Assembly: GCF_025370775.1 (NCBI RefSeq)
Contig: NZ_JAMXEX010000004.1
Coordinates: 325,441 to 389,440 of the forward strand
DNA length: 64,000 bases
From: Ancylothrix sp. D3o
GTDB taxonomy: Bacteria; Cyanobacteriota; Cyanobacteriia; Cyanobacteriales; Oscillatoriaceae
Direction: 5' to 3'
Shown here: positions 19,326 through 28,146 of the stretch, piece by piece
Numbering within the stretch: position 1 is the first letter of the stretch
Layout of the letters: each line of letters opens with the position of its first letter
Notes under the pieces: generated by a model
The model's database searches: none
What the model saw: the letters and a program-made list of their open reading frames with translations, nothing else
Told to the model about the DNA's origin: nothing
Translations under genes and position numbers: made by a program

Positions 19326-20834
19326 TTACCTCATTTCATATCCAAACAAATTAGGATTCACCTCCGTTAACTTTAAATCCCCCAAACCATACTCTACCCA
19401 CCGGCGCTCAACCATCGCCGCCACATCAGGATCAGACTCTAAAGGTTCGCCCCACTCATGCTCAGTTTCTGGCGGAATTTTCGTAGTTGCATCAATTCCC
19501 ATTCGACCCCCCAAACCAATTTTTTCACTGGCAAAATCTAAGGTATCAAAAGGCGTATTCGGCAGAATAAAAACATCCCGCGACGGGTCAACTTTAGAAC
19601 TAATTGCCCACACGACTTGACGCGGATCTCGAATATTAATACTCTTATCCACGACAATCACAAACTTAGTGTAAGTAAATTGTGGCAAAGCACTCCAAAA
19701 TGCTAAAGCAGCACGCCGCGCCTGACCGGGATACGCCTTATCTATCGAAATAATTGCCGCCTTATAACTTAACGCTTCCATTGGTAAGAAAAAGTCTACA
19801 ATTTCCGAGACTTGTTGACGCAAAATGGGCGTATAAATGCGATTTAAAGCAATTGCCATCATCGCTTCTTCTTTCGGCGGACGACCGCTAAAAGTTGTTA
19901 AGTAAATCGGATCTTTTCGATGCGTCATACAATGGAAACGAACTAAAGGCGAATCTTCCACCCCGCCGTAATATCCCATGTGGTCGCCAAAGGGCCCATC
20001 TGGTAACATTTCACCAGGGGTAATTGTGCCTTCTAAAACAATTTCGGAATCAGCAGGCACTTCTAAATCAACCGTCTTACATTTGGCTAAATTTACACCG
20101 GAACCACCATACAAACCTGCAAATAACCATTCAGATAAATCCACAGGAATAGGAGTCGCTGCTGCCATAATTATTAAGGGGTCAACTCCTAAAGCTATGG
20201 CAATTTCTAACTTTTTGCCTCGTTCCGCAGCTTTGCGTAAATGACGGGCACCACCGCGCACTGATAACCAATGCACAGTCATTGTATTTTTTGACTGTAG
20301 TTGTAAGCGATAAACGCCGACATTTGGGGTGCCGGTTTCGCAATCTTTGGTAATTACTAAACCGAGAGTAATAATTTTACCGGCATCTCCCGAATAAGGA
20401 CGAATCATGGGAATTTTATTTAAATCTAAATTATCCCCTTCCAAAACAACTTGCTGACAAGCTGGGAAAAAATCCCGTCCTGGTTTTGCTTTGAGAACAT
20501 CAAATAAAACTTTGCCAAATTCCACTGCTTGAGCGATTTTTTTGGGGGGTTTTGGTTGTTGCAACATCCCCAATTTTTTACCCAATTCTTCTAATTCTTG
20601 GGGTTTTTGCATATTCATTGACCAGCACACTCGTTCCTCGGTTCCTAATAAATTCACCGCCACTGGAAATTCGGCACCCTTGACATTTTCAAAAAGCAGG
20701 GCCGGCCCCCCAGCTTGTAACATCCGATTCGATATCTCGGCAATTTCTAAATCAGAATCTACCAACGCCTTGATGCGGCGTAGTTGGCCCCGTTCTTCCA
20801 GCAGTTTCAGAAACCCACGCAAATCTCTGGCCAT
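19326..20834 (-). CDS. ubiD: UbiD-family decarboxylase
   Basis: UbiD enzymes use prenylated FMN to decarboxylate aromatic or unsaturated acids; in cyanobacteria the likely role is in plastoquinone-type quinone synthesis. The 502-residue protein starts MARDLRGFLKLLEERGQLRRI and contains the conserved DGPFGDHMGYYGG segment and the metal and active-site Glu region EIVLEGTI. The C-terminal part (VVDKSINIRDPRQVVWAISS) is typical. It converges on tkt. The flavin prenyltransferase ubiX is not in the window. Confidence 0.94.
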   Translation of the reverse strand: MARDLRGFLKLLEERGQLRRIKALVDSDLEIAEISNRMLQAGGPALLFENVKGAEFPVAVNLLGTEERVCWSMNMQKPQELEELGKKLGMLQQPKPPKKIAQAVEFGKVLFDVLKAKPGRDFFPACQQVVLEGDNLDLNKIPMIRPYSGDAGKIITLGLVITKDCETGTPNVGVYRLQLQSKNTMTVHWLSVRGGARHLRKAAERGKKLEIAIALGVDPLIIMAAATPIPVDLSEWLFAGLYGGSGVNLAKCKTVDLEVPADSEIVLEGTITPGEMLPDGPFGDHMGYYGGVEDSPLVRFHCMTHRKDPIYLTTFSGRPPKEEAMMAIALNRIYTPILRQQVSEIVDFFLPMEALSYKAAIISIDKAYPGQARRAALAFWSALPQFTYTKFVIVVDKSINIRDPRQVVWAISSKVDPSRDVFILPNTPFDTLDFASEKIGLGGRMGIDATTKIPPETEHEWGEPLESDPDVAAMVERRWVEYGLGDLKLTEVNPNLFGYEMR

Positions 20835-20912
20835 AGTTTTAAGAAATGTTAAATAACTTTTTATATTATGCGCTCACCGGCAACGCTGAGTTCAGTTGGC
20901 ATAATTAGTAAT

Positions 20913-22349
20913 ATGAAATGTCCCAAATGCGAATCGACATCCTGCTATAAAAACGGCCATAGCAAAGGCCGGCAGCGTTACCGTTGCAAAGATTGTGGTA
21001 AACAATTCTTGGAAGATGCAGCGGTAGGGCCACCGGCAGCCTTGGAGAGTGCTGTTGCGGTTTCCGTTGAGGGACAAAGGCAAGTGACCCCTGCTGAGGC
21101 AATGCCGATGATTTTTCCTTTAACAACCGCCTTTAGAGAATCTCCCGCTGGCATCGCTGTTTTACTCCTCGATGCAGAAAATCTGAAACTTGATGTTTTG
21201 ATTGAAAATTTTTTAGCGGGTTTATGTGGGTATCCTTTGCAAGTAAAAATTGCTTTTGCAAACTGGCGAAATCAAAATTTGAGTAAGCAAGATGGGGAAC
21301 TGTACGACCGAGGTTATCAGCTTATCCATGTACCGGAAGGAAAAAATAGTGCGGATGCGAAAATGATTGCGGTGGGGTCATCGATTTTTTTACATTATCC
21401 GAATGTGAGGGAGGTTTTTGTTTGTTCTTCGGATGGGTTATTAACGCATTTGTGTAATCAGTTGCAAAGTCAAGGTTTAAGGGTTTTTCGGGTGCGCCGG
21501 CAGGAAAATAATTTGATTGTTGAAAATCGGCAGACGGGGGAAGTTAAACATTATTCGGTTCCGCTGGCTTCGCCAATTCCTTCCTATGATGGGTTGATTC
21601 AAAAAATTGATGAGTTGTTGAAGAATGAACAGCAGTCGATTTCGGAAACAATGGGCCGGTTGTCGGTGCTTGCTTCTTTGCTTGAAGAACGGCAGCATTT
21701 AACAAAGACGAGTTTAATGGGGGCCGGTGAAGTAAAATTAAACGGTTTTTCGCCTGTTTTAGAAACGGTGCCGGTGAATAACGGTTCTAAATCGCCAATT
21801 TCTGAAGTTAAAACCATTTTCTTTGAGAAAACAATTGATTCAGCAGAGAAGTTTCAAGAAGCATTAATTCAGGTTTTGGAATCGATTAAGATTAAATCTA
21901 CGAATCAAATCGTTTCGGTAAGTTTGTTAAGTGCCGAGTTTCATAAGGTTTATGGAGAAACGGCAAATGCTATTGTCAAGAAATTAAAAGTTGCTACAAA
22001 TTTAACTAAGTTTTTAGAGAGTTGTTCGCCTTTTATTTTAAGACAAAATGGCAAAAATTATGAGGTTGGATTGGCAGATTCGGCTTCTCTTTGCAGAATC
22101 AAATCTCCAGCGGAATTTGAGCAGGCTTTGATTGGGATTATAGAGTCTTTGACGGCTAAATCTCCTGGCAGTTCTATTTGCATTTCAAATATTGGCAGTG
22201 AATTTCAGAAAGAATACGGGCAATCGATTGTTAAGACGATGAAGCAGTTACAGTTAGGGAGTAAGTTTCCGAAGTTTTTGGAGTCTTCGAGTGCTTTTAA
22301 GGTTGAGAAGCATGGTAAGGGTTATCATGTGGCGTTGGCGGTTGGGTGA
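20913..22349 (+). CDS. zinc ribbon-NYN nuclease-2x LOTUS/OST-HTH fusion protein
   Basis: Three parts can be seen. First, residues about 1-33 are a zinc ribbon (CPKCESTSCYKNGH...RCKDCGKQF) very like the InsA part of IS1 elements, including the one at 8785. Second, a NYN/PIN-like nuclease domain follows: VLLLDAENL, then GKNSADAKMI, then VFVCSSDGLLTHL, giving the acidic residues of that RNase fold. Third, after a linker, two similar segments (FQEALIQVLESI...FLESCSPFIL and FEQALIGIIESL...FLESSSAFKV) fit OST-HTH/LOTUS RNA-binding domains. NYN-LOTUS proteins (LabA/limkain-like) act on RNA. The ATG at 20913 is preferred because it starts the zinc ribbon; the frame is open 45 bp further up. The target is unknown. 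Confidence 0.8.
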   Translation: MKCPKCESTSCYKNGHSKGRQRYRCKDCGKQFLEDAAVGPPAALESAVAVSVEGQRQVTPAEAMPMIFPLTTAFRESPAGIAVLLLDAENLKLDVLIENFLAGLCGYPLQVKIAFANWRNQNLSKQDGELYDRGYQLIHVPEGKNSADAKMIAVGSSIFLHYPNVREVFVCSSDGLLTHLCNQLQSQGLRVFRVRRQENNLIVENRQTGEVKHYSVPLASPIPSYDGLIQKIDELLKNEQQSISETMGRLSVLASLLEERQHLTKTSLMGAGEVKLNGFSPVLETVPVNNGSKSPISEVKTIFFEKTIDSAEKFQEALIQVLESIKIKSTNQIVSVSLLSAEFHKVYGETANAIVKKLKVATNLTKFLESCSPFILRQNGKNYEVGLADSASLCRIKSPAEFEQALIGIIESLTAKSPGSSICISNIGSEFQKEYGQSIVKTMKQLQLGSKFPKFLESSSAFKVEKHGKGYHVALAVG

Positions 22350-22820
22350 GGATTTAGGGTGGGTGAAGTTGGGCCGGTGTTTTTGGATACCTAGCCGAAA
22401 GTTTAGGTGGTTTGCTGACGGGGGGTGAGGTGGGAACTGACGATGCACTCATCGCCGCTCTCAAACGAGGTATTGCCACTCTATAAGCCCCTGAAGTCTG
22501 AATTAGATTTCCTTTATGCCACTCCCCTTTGCTGTCACAAGCTTTTAACCGGCCCCCTCCTTTCTTCAAAACTTTCTACCTTTTTAAAAGCTACAAATAA
22601 AATAGTCTATTTTCCATTTTTCTGTTTCAATTTAACAAAAATTTCTACCTCAAAAATTTTATTTGTAGCCTAAATAAAAGCAAAAAAAAATAAAATCCCC
22701 CACCGGCCAACAGACAGTTAGAAAACTGTTAATACTAACTACTTTTTCCCCAGCAAACCAAACCACAATCAACTTAACAACTACCACCCCCCTCAACTAC
22801 CACCCGGAGGTTCACAAATT
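22350..22820. other. intergenic region with a 14-bp inverted repeat
   Basis: No supported gene is present. A perfect inverted repeat GCTACAAATAAAAT (22590-22603) and ATTTTATTTGTAGC (22656-22669) bounds an 80-bp AT-rich block; both arms are preceded by TTTCTACCT-like sequence. The block could be a small non-autonomous repeat or a regulatory stem. The YiaA/B-type gene has a good ribosome site, CGGAGG. Confidence 0.5.
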
Positions 22821-23108
22821 ATGCCCTCAGTTAATTCTAGTCCCAGACAAACTCATAGCGCCGCCTGGGTTATTCAAGCTTGGTTATCTTTTGCTATTTC
22901 TTTCGGCGCCACCGGCATCGGGATTTTCTACTTGCCGGTCGATAGTTGGATTAAAAGTTATATGGGAATGGGTTTAGTTTTCACCGTAGGCTCAACCCTC
23001 AGTTTAGGCAAAACCATCCGCGACGAACACGAATCAAAACAACTAGCCGCCCGCATTGATGAAGCAAGAGTAGAAAAATTACTCGTCGAACATCATCCCT
23101 TGAAATAA
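22821..23108 (+). CDS. YiaA/YiaB-family two-helix inner membrane protein
   Basis: This 95-residue protein has two membrane segments, AWLSFAISFGATGIGIFYLP and GMGLVFTVGSTLSLG, separated by VDSWIKSY, and a charged C-terminal tail starting TIRDEHE. This matches the yiaA/B domain. Function in the family is unknown. The strong ribosome site CGGAGG sits 8-13 bp upstream of ATG. It stands alone between a divergent and a convergent gene. Confidence 0.8.
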   Translation: MPSVNSSPRQTHSAAWVIQAWLSFAISFGATGIGIFYLPVDSWIKSYMGMGLVFTVGSTLSLGKTIRDEHESKQLAARIDEARVEKLLVEHHPLK

Positions 23109-23238
23109 ACTTTATGTGTCATTCGTGAGCCACTTCAAAAAATCGCTAAAATCATTCTTTCTCTCATCAAAAATCCCGCCTCACGCCTACAAAAAGCAAT
23201 GATGACGGGATTTTTTGAAGAAAAGAAAAACATAAAAA

Positions 23239-23697
23239 TCACTGAGATTTTTTGCGTTTTTTCTCTTCCTTACTGCGACGCTGATGAATCGCAATCGTTG
23301 CATGATCAACAGGAAACCCCACAACCGGGATAACCTGATATTTCCGCTCCTCTTCCAGGTTTCTTAACTCCGTATAATCAACCCAGTGAATGCAATCAAC
23401 CGGACAAGTATCAATGGCTTCTTGAATAATATCTTCAGGATCACCATCTTGCCGAATTGCGCGAGAGCGGCCATAGTCGGGTTCAATATAGAAAGTGTTT
23501 CGGGCAACATGAGCGCAATGCTTGCAACCAATGCAAGTAATTTCGTCCACATAAACACCCTTTTGTCGCAACGCGCCGCCGAGTTCTGGTTCAAAACCAC
23601 TTCGCTGGGCGTCATTGCGTAAAGCACCCCCTAACTCCGGTTCAAAACCCGACCTTTCTGGATCGTAGCCTTCTGCCGGTGGAGATACTTGCGACAT
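23239..23697 (-). CDS. 4Fe-4S ferredoxin of the ycf35 operon, with duplicated N-terminal motif
   Basis: A 152-residue ferredoxin-like protein with cluster ligands in CIGCKHCAHVA and DTCPVDCIHW. The core (GVYVDEITCIGCKHCAHVARN, then IEPDYGRSRAIRQDGD) is the conserved cyanobacterial form. The N-terminus carries the motif RSGFEPELGGALR twice, in 17-residue register; I expect a single copy in relatives. The C-terminus is very basic (RRSKEEKKRKKSQ). It follows ycf35 by one base and DUF2997, so all three form an operon. Its partner enzyme is unknown. Confidence 0.88.
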   Translation of the reverse strand: MSQVSPPAEGYDPERSGFEPELGGALRNDAQRSGFEPELGGALRQKGVYVDEITCIGCKHCAHVARNTFYIEPDYGRSRAIRQDGDPEDIIQEAIDTCPVDCIHWVDYTELRNLEEERKYQVIPVVGFPVDHATIAIHQRRSKEEKKRKKSQ

Positions 23698-23698
23698 C

Positions 23699-24085
23699 TT
23701 AAGCGCTCCAGCGTTGCAACACTAAACGAATTGTCCCATCTTGATTTTTCTGCTGTTCAGCAACTTGGAAACCGCTTTTCGCACTTTCGTTAATCACGGT
23801 GTGGTAAGCATAACGTTGTGAGACCATGTTTATAAACCGATCCACAGACCACGCTTGCTGCCAAAATTGCAGATCCGCCACCAATTCATACTCGGCACCG
23901 TTCCAGCTAAAACCGATATCATAACCGTTTTGCTGCTCAATAGTCACATCTGCTTTCGCAGTCAAACCGCGATAGCCGCGTACATCTTTGGAACCGGCTT
24001 TCCAGTCAATGCCCAAATCAGTTAAAGCCGCTTGCAAAGAAGTCAGATTGCGGATTTGAGTTTTAATTTGGCTAAAGTGAGACAT
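23699..24085 (-). CDS. ycf35: Ycf35 (DUF1257) protein
   Basis: The 128-residue protein matches Ycf35, conserved in cyanobacteria and red-lineage plastids, beginning MSHFSQIKTQIRNL and containing the Trp-rich ADLQFWQQAWSVDRFI. Function is unknown. Its stop is one base from the start of the ferredoxin gene, and the DUF2997 gene precedes it by 49 bp; the conserved trio suggests a joint redox role. There is no signal peptide, so it is likely cytoplasmic. Confidence 0.93.
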   Translation of the reverse strand: MSHFSQIKTQIRNLTSLQAALTDLGIDWKAGSKDVRGYRGLTAKADVTIEQQNGYDIGFSWNGAEYELVADLQFWQQAWSVDRFINMVSQRYAYHTVINESAKSGFQVAEQQKNQDGTIRLVLQRWSA

Positions 24086-24134
24086 ACTTTGTTCCTAACT
24101 AACTAAGTGAACGAACCGGAATAAAGAAAAAATC

Positions 24135-24344
24135 TCACCACTCGCTATAAGTGGTGTGAGTCACCGCCGTTGCCGACTGGTTGACAGTTTGGGCGAAATA
24201 TTCAGATGTTTGTTCAGTATGAAGTACCTGTCCGAGTTGCGCTTCAATAGCGGCTGTTACCTCCGCACAAGAAGCGCCAATAATGCCAGTGACTTTTTCC
24301 TGAACCCGACCATCTGGATAAATGACAAACTCTAGCGTTTCCAT
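24135..24344 (-). CDS. DUF2997 small protein
   Basis: A 69-residue protein starting METLEFVIYPDGRVQEKVTGIIGASC, the DUF2997 pattern. Function is unknown. It is first in the operon with ycf35 and the ferredoxin, so the operon promoter should lie just upstream of 24344. The single Cys in the GASC segment is conserved in the family as I recall it. Confidence 0.85.
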   Translation of the reverse strand: METLEFVIYPDGRVQEKVTGIIGASCAEVTAAIEAQLGQVLHTEQTSEYFAQTVNQSATAVTHTTYSEW

Positions 24345-24825
24345 GTTTTGAACTGGCCAAAGCGCGAGTTTTACAAATAGACGAGCAGCAGCCGGTCAAA
24401 GACTGGTACTCCCGTCTGAAGGTATGTTTGGATTTGAGAGACTTATTGAATTTGTTTGTGACTCATTGTATTACAACGAGACAAACGTTAACAAAAGTTT
24501 TTATTAATAGGTAATCATACACTAATCATTGGTAAGTTTTGCTTAACTTGGCCCATTATAACCGGCCTCCCCCATCCCCGCCTCATTTTCCCCACCCAGG
24601 GATAAACCTAAAAACGGGCCGATTCAGGGTTTCCCTACAGCTTTACAAGCGATGCGGCTACACTGCGCCCTTAATTGCGGTCGTTTCCCGCCTCTTCATC
24701 AGCCAAAATTGGCACACAATATCCAAATCTGGCAGCCATCTAAAAATCACTCTTGAGAAGTACCTCTGATCAAACACCCCCAAGAATGTCAAAAAAAATT
24801 TTTATACCCTTTAAGACATACCTGC
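24345..24825. other. intergenic region upstream of the ycf35 operon
   Basis: The 481-bp gap separates the DUF2997 gene from the 3' end of the TPR gene. A plus-strand open stretch (24539-24769) has no family signature or ribosome site. The AT-rich part around 24440-24545 is the likely promoter region of the operon. No repeat or clear terminator was seen. Confidence 0.4.
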
Positions 24826-25929
24826 TCATTTTTCCACCATCTGACTTTTCAAAAACACCAACCGGCTAAAAAGTTCAAACGCCGGGTCCCAATTACTCTC
24901 ACTGCGCCGAAACAAATTTAACTGAGGTTTAATTCTGCTCAAAGCTTCCTCCTCCCTAACAACCGACTCCCCAAAAGGTAAAAACTCAGCCGAAGTCGTT
25001 ATTTTAGGTACTTTTTGCATTAAACAATTTGTTAACCGGCCCCACGATTCCCCCACCGTAGGTTTCACCGTCATTCCTTTAACCGGCGGCGGAGTAAACC
25101 GCATTCCCTGCTGAAAATCATAATGTTGATTAATCAACCGCAAAATACAGCGCCGGCGCGGCAAATGTAAATCCCAAACATGAGCGAAATCTTGTGTTTG
25201 CTCCTTATAATCAACTTTATCTCGAATCAAATCAAAATCAGCATAAGCTTTAAAAATTGGAATCAAACCCTCAACTTGCTGCGCCACTTCCGCCCATTCA
25301 AAACTAATTTGTCCTAGCTGGTCATTTTCATTTTTACAAACAACAACTCCTTTCGGATTCACCGCTTTAAAATAAGATACTTCAAAAACTTTAATCGTCT
25401 CTATTTGCGGATAAGAAACACAAAAAGCCCCAATTCCCCCATTTTTTAATTCTCGCACATAAACTTGCAACTCTCCCAACCGGCCGGTGCGATAAAGTCG
25501 CCAATTCCGAGTCGGCAAAAGCAACCTTGCCGTATAAGGATCTAACTGCATAACACGAGCAAAATTTTTAGCCAATTCTGCCTTATTATCCCGATTAATT
25601 GGCTCTATCAATAAAATTCCAAGTTCCTGCTGAGTTGGATCTGCTTTTGCTTGTTCAATCGCTTGCTGCCGGCGTTGTTTTTCCCGATCTTCTAAACGCT
25701 GTAAACCCTGACGCGCCGCCGCTACTATTTTGGGATGTGTGACACTTCGCAAAACATCCCGGTAAACTTTTTCTGCTTCCTCTTTTTTGCCAGAAACTTC
25801 ATGCATCTTTCCCACATAAACCTGTACCCAGGGATTCTCTGGCGATTCCTTTAATAAAACTTTTAATAATTTTGCTGCTTCTTGATAATTTTTTCCTTCA
25901 AAAGCAGCCGCCACTTGGTCTATATTCAT
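24826..25929 (-). CDS. TPR-containing cyanobacterial conserved protein
   Basis: A 367-residue protein whose first about 70 residues form two TPR-like helical repeats (YQEAAKLLKVLLKESPENPWVQVYVGKMHE, shown here as the pattern start; KKEEAEKVYRDVL). A charged linker of Glu, Lys, Arg and Gln follows to about residue 95. The remaining 270 residues form a conserved cyanobacterial domain that I recognise as recurrent but cannot name; it includes LLLPTRNWRLYRTGRLGELQ. No signal peptide is seen. It stands alone. Function is unknown. Confidence 0.7.
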   Translation of the reverse strand: MNIDQVAAAFEGKNYQEAAKLLKVLLKESPENPWVQVYVGKMHEVSGKKEEAEKVYRDVLRSVTHPKIVAAARQGLQRLEDREKQRRQQAIEQAKADPTQQELGILLIEPINRDNKAELAKNFARVMQLDPYTARLLLPTRNWRLYRTGRLGELQVYVRELKNGGIGAFCVSYPQIETIKVFEVSYFKAVNPKGVVVCKNENDQLGQISFEWAEVAQQVEGLIPIFKAYADFDLIRDKVDYKEQTQDFAHVWDLHLPRRRCILRLINQHYDFQQGMRFTPPPVKGMTVKPTVGESWGRLTNCLMQKVPKITTSAEFLPFGESVVREEEALSRIKPQLNLFRRSESNWDPAFELFSRLVFLKSQMVEK

Positions 25930-26245
25930 AATTCATTGTTCATCTTTAATTGTTTATTTTGCTTCTCGCAGCTTTCAGATTTGTAGGTGGGGCGGAGTAA
26001 CGAAACCCAACCAGGAGGTCTTACAAACCCCATTTCTTTTATTAGAAGCCGGTTTTTTCCCGTGCCTAGTCATCAAAAAATCACTATATTAAGACCATTA
26101 ATAACATTTAAATTTTTAACACAGATCAAAACAAATGTTCTGCCTGATTAAAACATTAGAGATAAAAGCCTATTTAATAATACGTTACCCTCACCATTCA
26201 CAGCGAGGATAAAAGAGTTAAACAAAACATTTAACAACCCCCCAC
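25930..26245. other. intergenic region
   Basis: A 316-bp AT-rich gap between two minus-strand genes. It presumably holds the promoter of the TPR gene. No open frame, repeat array or convincing terminator was seen. Confidence 0.4.
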
Positions 26246-26827
26246 TCATTCCTGACCGCTGTATATTTCCTCCGATAACTCCGGTTCCACCGGCAAATCT
26301 AAACTTTGAACCACAAAGGGTAAATAAGCATCTTTTAAACCCCGTTTAATTCGTTCCGGAGTCTCAGCAAACAAAACAAACAGAGGATAAATATTCTCAG
26401 CCTCCTCACTAAGAATATGTTGGTGGCGCAACGGCATTAACCATTCATAACCTTGATCCAACCAAACCTGAGTTTGTCGCCAGCGTCCTAACAAATCAGA
26501 AAAATCTTCACCCCTGCGGTGAATAAAAATTAGAATTTCTGCCCCCAGTTTCACCTTCCACTCAGGATCGCACATTAAAATTGCAATATCGCAAGGCAAA
26601 CAAACCGACTGTTTAGAAACTGCACTGCCCCCAACCGCCGGAGGCACAACAGCATCTCGAACCCTCACCACCGGCAAAGGAATCGTAATAATACTTTCAT
26701 CAGGCCGGCGCATACTTGGCAACAACTCCAAATAAGGCCGGTATTGTTTCAGCAAAGAAATAGCCGACAAAGCATTAGAATACTCTGCCAGCAATTCTTC
26801 ATAGTGGGACTGTTTTACCTGCACCAT
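26246..26827 (-). CDS. hypothetical protein at the end of the pilus operon
   Basis: A 193-residue soluble protein, unrecognised. The start MVQVKQSHYEELLAEY at 26827 gives a 4-bp gap to the pilC stop; an upstream in-frame ATG at 26857 would overlap pilC by 26 bp and is less likely. The N-terminus is a predicted helix and the rest is rich in hydrophobic and charged residues, with Cys in SVCLPCDIAILMCD. Tight spacing suggests it is translated with pilC and acts in pilus assembly or control; this is inference from position. Confidence 0.6.
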   Translation of the reverse strand: MVQVKQSHYEELLAEYSNALSAISLLKQYRPYLELLPSMRRPDESIITIPLPVVRVRDAVVPPAVGGSAVSKQSVCLPCDIAILMCDPEWKVKLGAEILIFIHRRGEDFSDLLGRWRQTQVWLDQGYEWLMPLRHQHILSEEAENIYPLFVLFAETPERIKRGLKDAYLPFVVQSLDLPVEPELSEEIYSGQE

Positions 26828-26831
26828 CCCT

Positions 26832-27953
26832 TTAACCCAATTTTTCAAACACAGCAAACATTGGCAGATACATTGACATCAGAATTGCCCCTACCAAACC
26901 GGCAATCCCCACCATCATAATAGGTTCCAGCATACTGCTCAAACCCTTAACCGCTTGCTCAACTTCATCTTCATAAAAATCCGCAACTTTTTGGAGCATT
27001 TTATCAATTTCCCCCGATTCTTCCCCAATTGCCATCATCGAAATCGCCATATTAGGAAAGACTTTTTCTCTGGCAAACGCCGACGTTAAACTGCCTCCTT
27101 GCTCGACTTCGCCTTTAGCCTTCATAATGGCATTAGCGATCACTTGATTTCCCGCCGTATCGGCCACAATTTCAAAGCAAGTTAAAAGCGGCACACCGGC
27201 GCCGGTCAACATCCCAAAAGTTCCACAAAAACGAGCTACCGCAGCTTTTTGCAGCAAATCCCCAATCAAAGGTAATTTCAGCATAATGCCATCGATTTGC
27301 ACCCGGCCCACAGGAGTTTTGTAATAAGCATTAAAAGCCGTTCTCAAAGCAAAAATGGTTCCTATCAGCGAACCGAGTTTCCAAGGAGTACGGAAAAACT
27401 CACTACAAGCCAACATAAACACCGTCAACGGTGGCAAAGTTGAGCCTAATTCTGTAAAAATTTTGGCAAAAGTTGGCAGCAAAAAAGTCGTCATCCCAAA
27501 AAACACCAAAATTGCAATCGTCCCCACCGCCTTCGGATAAGACGAAGCTGATTTAATTTGGTTTTGTAGTTTGGCCGATTTTTCTAGCATAATCGCCAAC
27601 TTATTCAAAACTTTATCTAGCACCCCCCCCAATTCCCCTGACTGAATCATCGCGCAGTAGAGTTTATCGAAGCAATCATCAAATTTCCGCATCGACTCAT
27701 TGAGGGGAATCCCGGTCTCAATATCGGCTTTAATTGCTCCCAGAGCTTTTTTTAGTTTTGGGTTTTCGCACTGTTCATACAAAACGCCAATAGCTTTGAC
27801 AATCGGTAAACCTGCATTAAACATAACCGCAAGCTGACGAGAAAAAACGGCTTTATCTTTTACCGTTATTTTCGCCAACATTGCACTCAAATCAAACCCT
27901 TTAGCACCGGCTTTATCTTTCTTCGCACCCGGCCCTACTGATGCCACAGCCAT
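26832..27953 (-). CDS. pilC: type IV pilus inner-membrane platform protein
   Basis: PilC/GspF is the membrane platform on which the PilB and PilT motors act. The 373-residue protein contains two T2SSF domains: FSRQLAVMFNAGLPIVKAI in the first and FCGTFGMLTGAGVPLLTCF in the second. Each is followed by GE-type helices (IQSGELGGVLDKV; IGEESGEIDKML). Membrane helices are seen at about 150, 190 and the C-terminus (MVGIAGLVGAILMSMYLPMF). It follows pilT and pilB on the same strand. Confidence 0.95.
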   Translation of the reverse strand: MAVASVGPGAKKDKAGAKGFDLSAMLAKITVKDKAVFSRQLAVMFNAGLPIVKAIGVLYEQCENPKLKKALGAIKADIETGIPLNESMRKFDDCFDKLYCAMIQSGELGGVLDKVLNKLAIMLEKSAKLQNQIKSASSYPKAVGTIAILVFFGMTTFLLPTFAKIFTELGSTLPPLTVFMLACSEFFRTPWKLGSLIGTIFALRTAFNAYYKTPVGRVQIDGIMLKLPLIGDLLQKAAVARFCGTFGMLTGAGVPLLTCFEIVADTAGNQVIANAIMKAKGEVEQGGSLTSAFAREKVFPNMAISMMAIGEESGEIDKMLQKVADFYEDEVEQAVKGLSSMLEPIMMVGIAGLVGAILMSMYLPMFAVFEKLG

Positions 27954-28146
27954 ATTCGCTTCTCCTAAACCATCTATTTTTAATTTTTAAATCAACAATT
28001 AAAAACAAAAAATAAGGATTTTCTATCTTTAATTGTTGAGTATTTACTGCTTTTTAGATCCTTGGTGAACCTGAAAACAAAGGTTAGAAAAAACTCTTTT
28101 TGTTTAACTTTTTCCAATCCTTTGTCCCCCATCACCAAATCTCTTT

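Noticed and set aside
22425-22673. Small plus-strand open frame of 82 codons
   Set aside because: No ribosome site, no family resemblance, low-complexity AT-rich sequence, and it spans the inverted repeat at 22590-22669.
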